This document shows positions 61,744-64,000 of a stretch of DNA of 64,000 bases, one piece after another. The stretch's first letter is position 1. Each line of letters opens with the position of its first letter. This DNA is from Clostridium felsineum DSM 794. Its GTDB lineage: Bacteria > Bacillota > Clostridia > Clostridiales > Clostridiaceae. The stretch spans positions 1,860,001-1,924,000 of the forward strand of contig NZ_CP096980.1 of NCBI RefSeq assembly GCF_002006355.2, written 5' to 3'. A program made the position numbers and the translations under genes. The notes beneath the pieces are model-generated. The model searched no databases. It was not told where the DNA came from and saw nothing but the letters and a program-made list of their open reading frames with translations.

Positions 61744-63047
61744 TGAAAGTTGCTTTTATTACTTTAGGATGCCGAGTTAACTCTTATGATAGTGAGGCTA
61801 TGGCAGAAAAGTTTTTGAAATCAGGATGGGAAGTTGTAAATCATGATGAAAAAGCAGATGCATATGTTATAAACACATGTACTGTTACCAATATGGGTGA
61901 TAGAAAATCTCGTCAGATGATAAGTAAATCTAGGAAAGTTAATGAAAATGCGGTTATAGCTGTAGTTGGCTGCTATTCTCAAGTATCACCAGAAAAGGTT
62001 TCTGATATTGAAGGAGTGGATATCGTCCTTGGAACGAAAAACAAGGGAGATATAGTACAGTATGTAAATGAATTTATAAATGAAAGAAATCAAATCGTCA
62101 ATGTAAAAGATGTCTTCACAGATAAAAAGTTTGAAGATTTAAATATAGATGAGTATCAAGATAAGACTAGAGCTTTTCTTAAAATACAAGATGGCTGTAA
62201 TAGGTTCTGTTCATATTGTTTAATACCTTACGCTAGAGGTGGAGTATGCAGCAAAGATCCAGAAAAGGTATTAAATGAAATTAAAAAGCTTGCAGAACAT
62301 GGTTTCAAAGAAATTATATTATCAGGTATACATATAGCCTCTTATGGGGATGATTTAAAAGGAGACTGGAACTTAATTAATATAGTTGAAAAGATAGAAG
62401 AAATTGATGGTATTGAAAGAATAAGAATAGGTTCAATAGAGCCGCGATTTTTTGACGATGAAACAATAAATAAAATAAAGAATATGACAAAAATGTGTCC
62501 ACACTTCCATTTATCACTTCAAAGTGGTTGCAGCGAAACACTTAAAAGGATGAACAGAAAGTATACTGCTGATGAGTACAAGGATACAGTAGATAAACTT
62601 AGAAAAAATATAAAAGATGTATCTATAACTACTGATGTAATAGTAGGTTTCCCAGGAGAGACAGAAGAAGAATTTAATAAAACCTATGAATTTCTTAAAG
62701 GAATTGAATTATCTAAAATGCATATATTTAAATACTCTCCTCGTGAAGGTACTAAAGCAGCTGATATGAAGGATCAAATTGATGGAAATATAAAGGACAA
62801 GAGAAGTGCAGAGCTTATTGAACTTGATAAAATAAATGAAAATAAGTTCATGTCAAAGTTTTTAAATAGAGAAATGGACGTTTTATTTGAAAAGAAATTT
62901 AATAACAAAGAAGATCTCTATGAAGGCTATACGCCTAACTATATAAAAGTAGTAGTAAAGTCAAATAAAGATATATCAAGAAAAATATTAAAAGTTAAGC
63001 TTACAGAAATTAAGGATGAACATTTACTTGGAAAGTTGATTTTATAG
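61743..63047 (+). CDS. mtaB: tRNA (N6-threonylcarbamoyladenosine) methylthiotransferase MtaB
   Basis: 434 residues: N-terminal UPF0004 domain with three Cys (about 9-80: LGCRVNSYDS, VINTCTVTN, VVGCYSQ), radical SAM cluster motif CNRFCSYC (about 150-157) and a C-terminal TRAM domain. It adds a methylthio group to t6A37 of tRNA for ANN codons. The LGCRVN start marks MtaB rather than MiaB. Confidence 0.95.
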   Translation: MKVAFITLGCRVNSYDSEAMAEKFLKSGWEVVNHDEKADAYVINTCTVTNMGDRKSRQMISKSRKVNENAVIAVVGCYSQVSPEKVSDIEGVDIVLGTKNKGDIVQYVNEFINERNQIVNVKDVFTDKKFEDLNIDEYQDKTRAFLKIQDGCNRFCSYCLIPYARGGVCSKDPEKVLNEIKKLAEHGFKEIILSGIHIASYGDDLKGDWNLINIVEKIEEIDGIERIRIGSIEPRFFDDETINKIKNMTKMCPHFHLSLQSGCSETLKRMNRKYTADEYKDTVDKLRKNIKDVSITTDVIVGFPGETEEEFNKTYEFLKGIELSKMHIFKYSPREGTKAADMKDQIDGNIKDKRSAELIELDKINENKFMSKFLNREMDVLFEKKFNNKEDLYEGYTPNYIKVVVKSNKDISRKILKVKLTEIKDEHLLGKLIL

Positions 63048-63101
63048 AAATAAAGGAAATGAGTACAAAATGTTGAATATATTTTATGAGGGGGTGAAAA
63101 T

Positions 63102-63446
63102 ATGGATGAGTGTATATTTTGCAAAATAATCAAAGGGGAAATACCGTCATCTAAGGTTTATGAGGATGATAAGGTTTTTGCCTTTAAAGATATAAATCCA
63201 GCCGCTCCGATACATGTACTTGTAATACCTAAAGAACATATATCTAGTTTAAATGATGTAAATGAGGAAAACAGTAAATTGATAGCACATGTATTTGTAG
63301 TAATATCAAAATTAGCTAAAGAGCTTGGTATTGATGAAGATGGATTTAGAGTTGTTTCTAATTGTGGCGAGGCTGCAGGGCAGACAGTACAACACGTACA
63401 TTTCCATTTGCTGGCAAAGAAAAAATTTACATGGCCACCAGGCTAA
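63102..63446 (+). CDS. HIT-family nucleotide hydrolase
   Basis: 114 residues, HIT (Hint branch) with the catalytic triad region HVHFHLLAKK (HxHxH, about 98-107) and the N-terminal zinc-type CIFCKIIKGE. It likely hydrolyses AMP-lysine or other adenosine phosphoramidates. ATG follows GAGGGGGTGA. Confidence 0.94.
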   Translation: MDECIFCKIIKGEIPSSKVYEDDKVFAFKDINPAAPIHVLVIPKEHISSLNDVNEENSKLIAHVFVVISKLAKELGIDEDGFRVVSNCGEAAGQTVQHVHFHLLAKKKFTWPPG

Positions 63447-63485
63447 AATAAAATATTTTTATAGGTGTATATTATTGTGAAAATA

Positions 63486-63515
63486 TTGACATTACAGCTT
63501 TTCATGGTGTATAAT
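63486..63515 (+). promoter_or_regulatory. Promoter of rpsU
   Basis: TTGACA (63486-63491), 18-bp spacer, TATAAT (63510-63515); both hexamers are perfect consensus. Confidence 0.85.
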
Positions 63516-63530
63516 AGTTGATGTGTTATT

Positions 63531-63574
63531 TAGCCCAATTAGCTGCATTTGAGTTTCAAATTTGAATTGTGCTA
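63531..63574 (+). promoter_or_regulatory. rpsU leader hairpin
   Basis: TAGCCCAATT (63531-63540) pairs with AATTGTGCTA (63565-63574) with one C-T mismatch, and an inner near-palindrome ATTTGA-GTT-TCAAAT forms a second stem. The structure ends just before the GGAGGGAGGG ribosome binding site, so it may be an S21-type autoregulatory leader; this is inference. Confidence 0.5.
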
Positions 63575-63592
63575 GCGGAGGGAGGGATATAG

Positions 63593-63769
63593 ATGTCAGA
63601 AATAAAAGTTGGAGAAAATGAATCCTTAGAAAGCGCTTTAAGAAGATTTAAGAGAAAATGCGCTAGAGCAGGAGTTCTTTCAGAAGTAAGAAAGAGAGAA
63701 CACTACGAAAAACCTAGTGTAAAAAGAAAGAAAAAATCTGAAGCTGCTAGAAAAAGAAAGTTTAAATAG
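63593..63769 (+). CDS. rpsU: 30S ribosomal protein S21
   Basis: 58 residues (MSEIKVGENESLESALRRFK... ending in a Lys/Arg-rich tail KRKKKSEAARKRKFK). It acts in 30S initiation and base-pairing near the anti-Shine-Dalgarno end. The ATG follows an unusually strong GGAGGGAGGG. Followed by yqeY, the conserved order. Confidence 0.96.
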   Translation: MSEIKVGENESLESALRRFKRKCARAGVLSEVRKREHYEKPSVKRKKKSEAARKRKFK

Positions 63770-63789
63770 TTTTGAAAGAAGGTACGTAA

Positions 63790-64000
63790 ATGTCCCTTAA
63801 AGAAAAACTTCAAGAGGACTGGAAAAGTGCTCTTAAGAGCAGAGATAAATTTAAGGCTAATGTAATCAGTATGGCTAAAGCTGCTATTTTGCAGGTGGAA
63901 AAAACTGATGGCGTAAAACTTAATGATGAAGATATTATTGGAGTTTTAGCAAAAGAGGTTAAACAAAGACGCGAAGCTTTAGTTGAGTTTGAAAAAGGTA
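63790..64000 (+). CDS. yqeY: GatB/YqeY domain protein (5' part only)
   Basis: The first 70 codons of a gene cut by the window end: MSLKEKLQEDWKSALKSRDK followed by VISMAKAAILQVEKTDG and EDIIGVLAKEVKQRREALVE, typical of the YqeY family (GatB C-terminal-like tRNA-binding fold). Its function beyond tRNA-amidotransferase likeness is unclear. ATG follows GAAGGTACG, 20 bases after rpsU. Confidence 0.93.
   Translation, partial: MSLKEKLQEDWKSALKSRDKFKANVISMAKAAILQVEKTDGVKLNDEDIIGVLAKEVKQRREALVEFEKG

Noticed and set aside
1..64000. CRISPR arrays, prophage, insertion sequences or toxin-antitoxin pairs
   Set aside because: No regular repeat-spacer pattern, transposase, integrase or phage gene was found; the window is core chromosome.

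Overview
The window is low-GC, AT-rich Firmicute DNA from a spore-forming Clostridium. Sporulation genes (gpr, spoIIP, a spoIVFA/spoIVFB-like pair), a two-copy 6S RNA, a c-di-AMP riboswitch, strong purine-rich ribosome binding sites and the gene order min / spoIVF / rplU-prp-rpmA / obg and hrcA-grpE-dnaK-dnaJ / prmA-rsmE-mtaB / rpsU-yqeY all fit Clostridium sensu stricto. The L27 N-terminus and the gene order look like the C. acetobutylicum / C. felsineum group; this is an impression from memory, not a database result. Almost everything is ordinary chromosomal core, with no insertion sequence, prophage or CRISPR array seen.

Layout. 0-4.1 kb: tRNA-Leu(GAG), a first 6S RNA, a small DUF3892-like protein, a c-di-AMP riboswitch in front of a LysM cell-wall hydrolase, cheV, a second 6S RNA and a metallophosphoesterase. 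4.1-9.4 kb: a reverse-strand ParB-like/BMP-like fusion protein, an ACT-domain regulator with thrB, and several small poorly known proteins. 9.5-13.5 kb: DUF4321, maf, radC, mreB, mreC, mreD. 13.5-25.0 kb: four tandem class B penicillin-binding protein 2 genes. 25.1-30.4 kb: minC, minD, minE, rodA and a spoIVFA/spoIVFB-like pair. 30.4-37.4 kb: two radical-SAM-linked genes, RNase E/G, L21 leader with rplU-prp-rpmA, obg and yhbY. 37.4-42.1 kb: nadD, yqeK, a LytR-family ligase, an RluD-type pseudouridine synthase and a reverse-strand dacF. 42.2-48.7 kb: a competence-type cluster (comEA, a degenerate P-type ATPase, a small unknown protein, a short comEC, holA). 48.7-64 kb: rpsT (reverse), gpr, spoIIP, an unknown membrane protein, lepA, hemW, the CIRCE-controlled heat-shock operon, prmA, rsmE, mtaB, a HIT protein, rpsU and the start of yqeY.

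Functional picture. The 9.5-28.4 kb block gathers the rod-shape machinery (MreBCD, PBP2, RodA) with division-site selection (MinCDE) and cell-wall-linked sporulation proteolysis (SpoIVFA/B). The 33-37 kb block is ribosome maturation: L21, L27 and its N-terminal protease Prp, Obg, YhbY and RNase E/G. The 55-63 kb block joins protein folding to tRNA, rRNA and ribosomal-protein modification.

Most notable points: (1) four consecutive full-length PBP2 paralogues with intact active sites, at least two with their own consensus promoters; (2) a P-type-ATPase-like pseudoenzyme between comEA and a comEC lacking its usual C-terminal metallo-beta-lactamase domain; (3) a cytosolic ParB-like/BMP fusion; (4) two 6S RNAs, one directly behind a tRNA; (5) a non-canonical L27 processing site beside a Prp with an insertion in its active-site loop.
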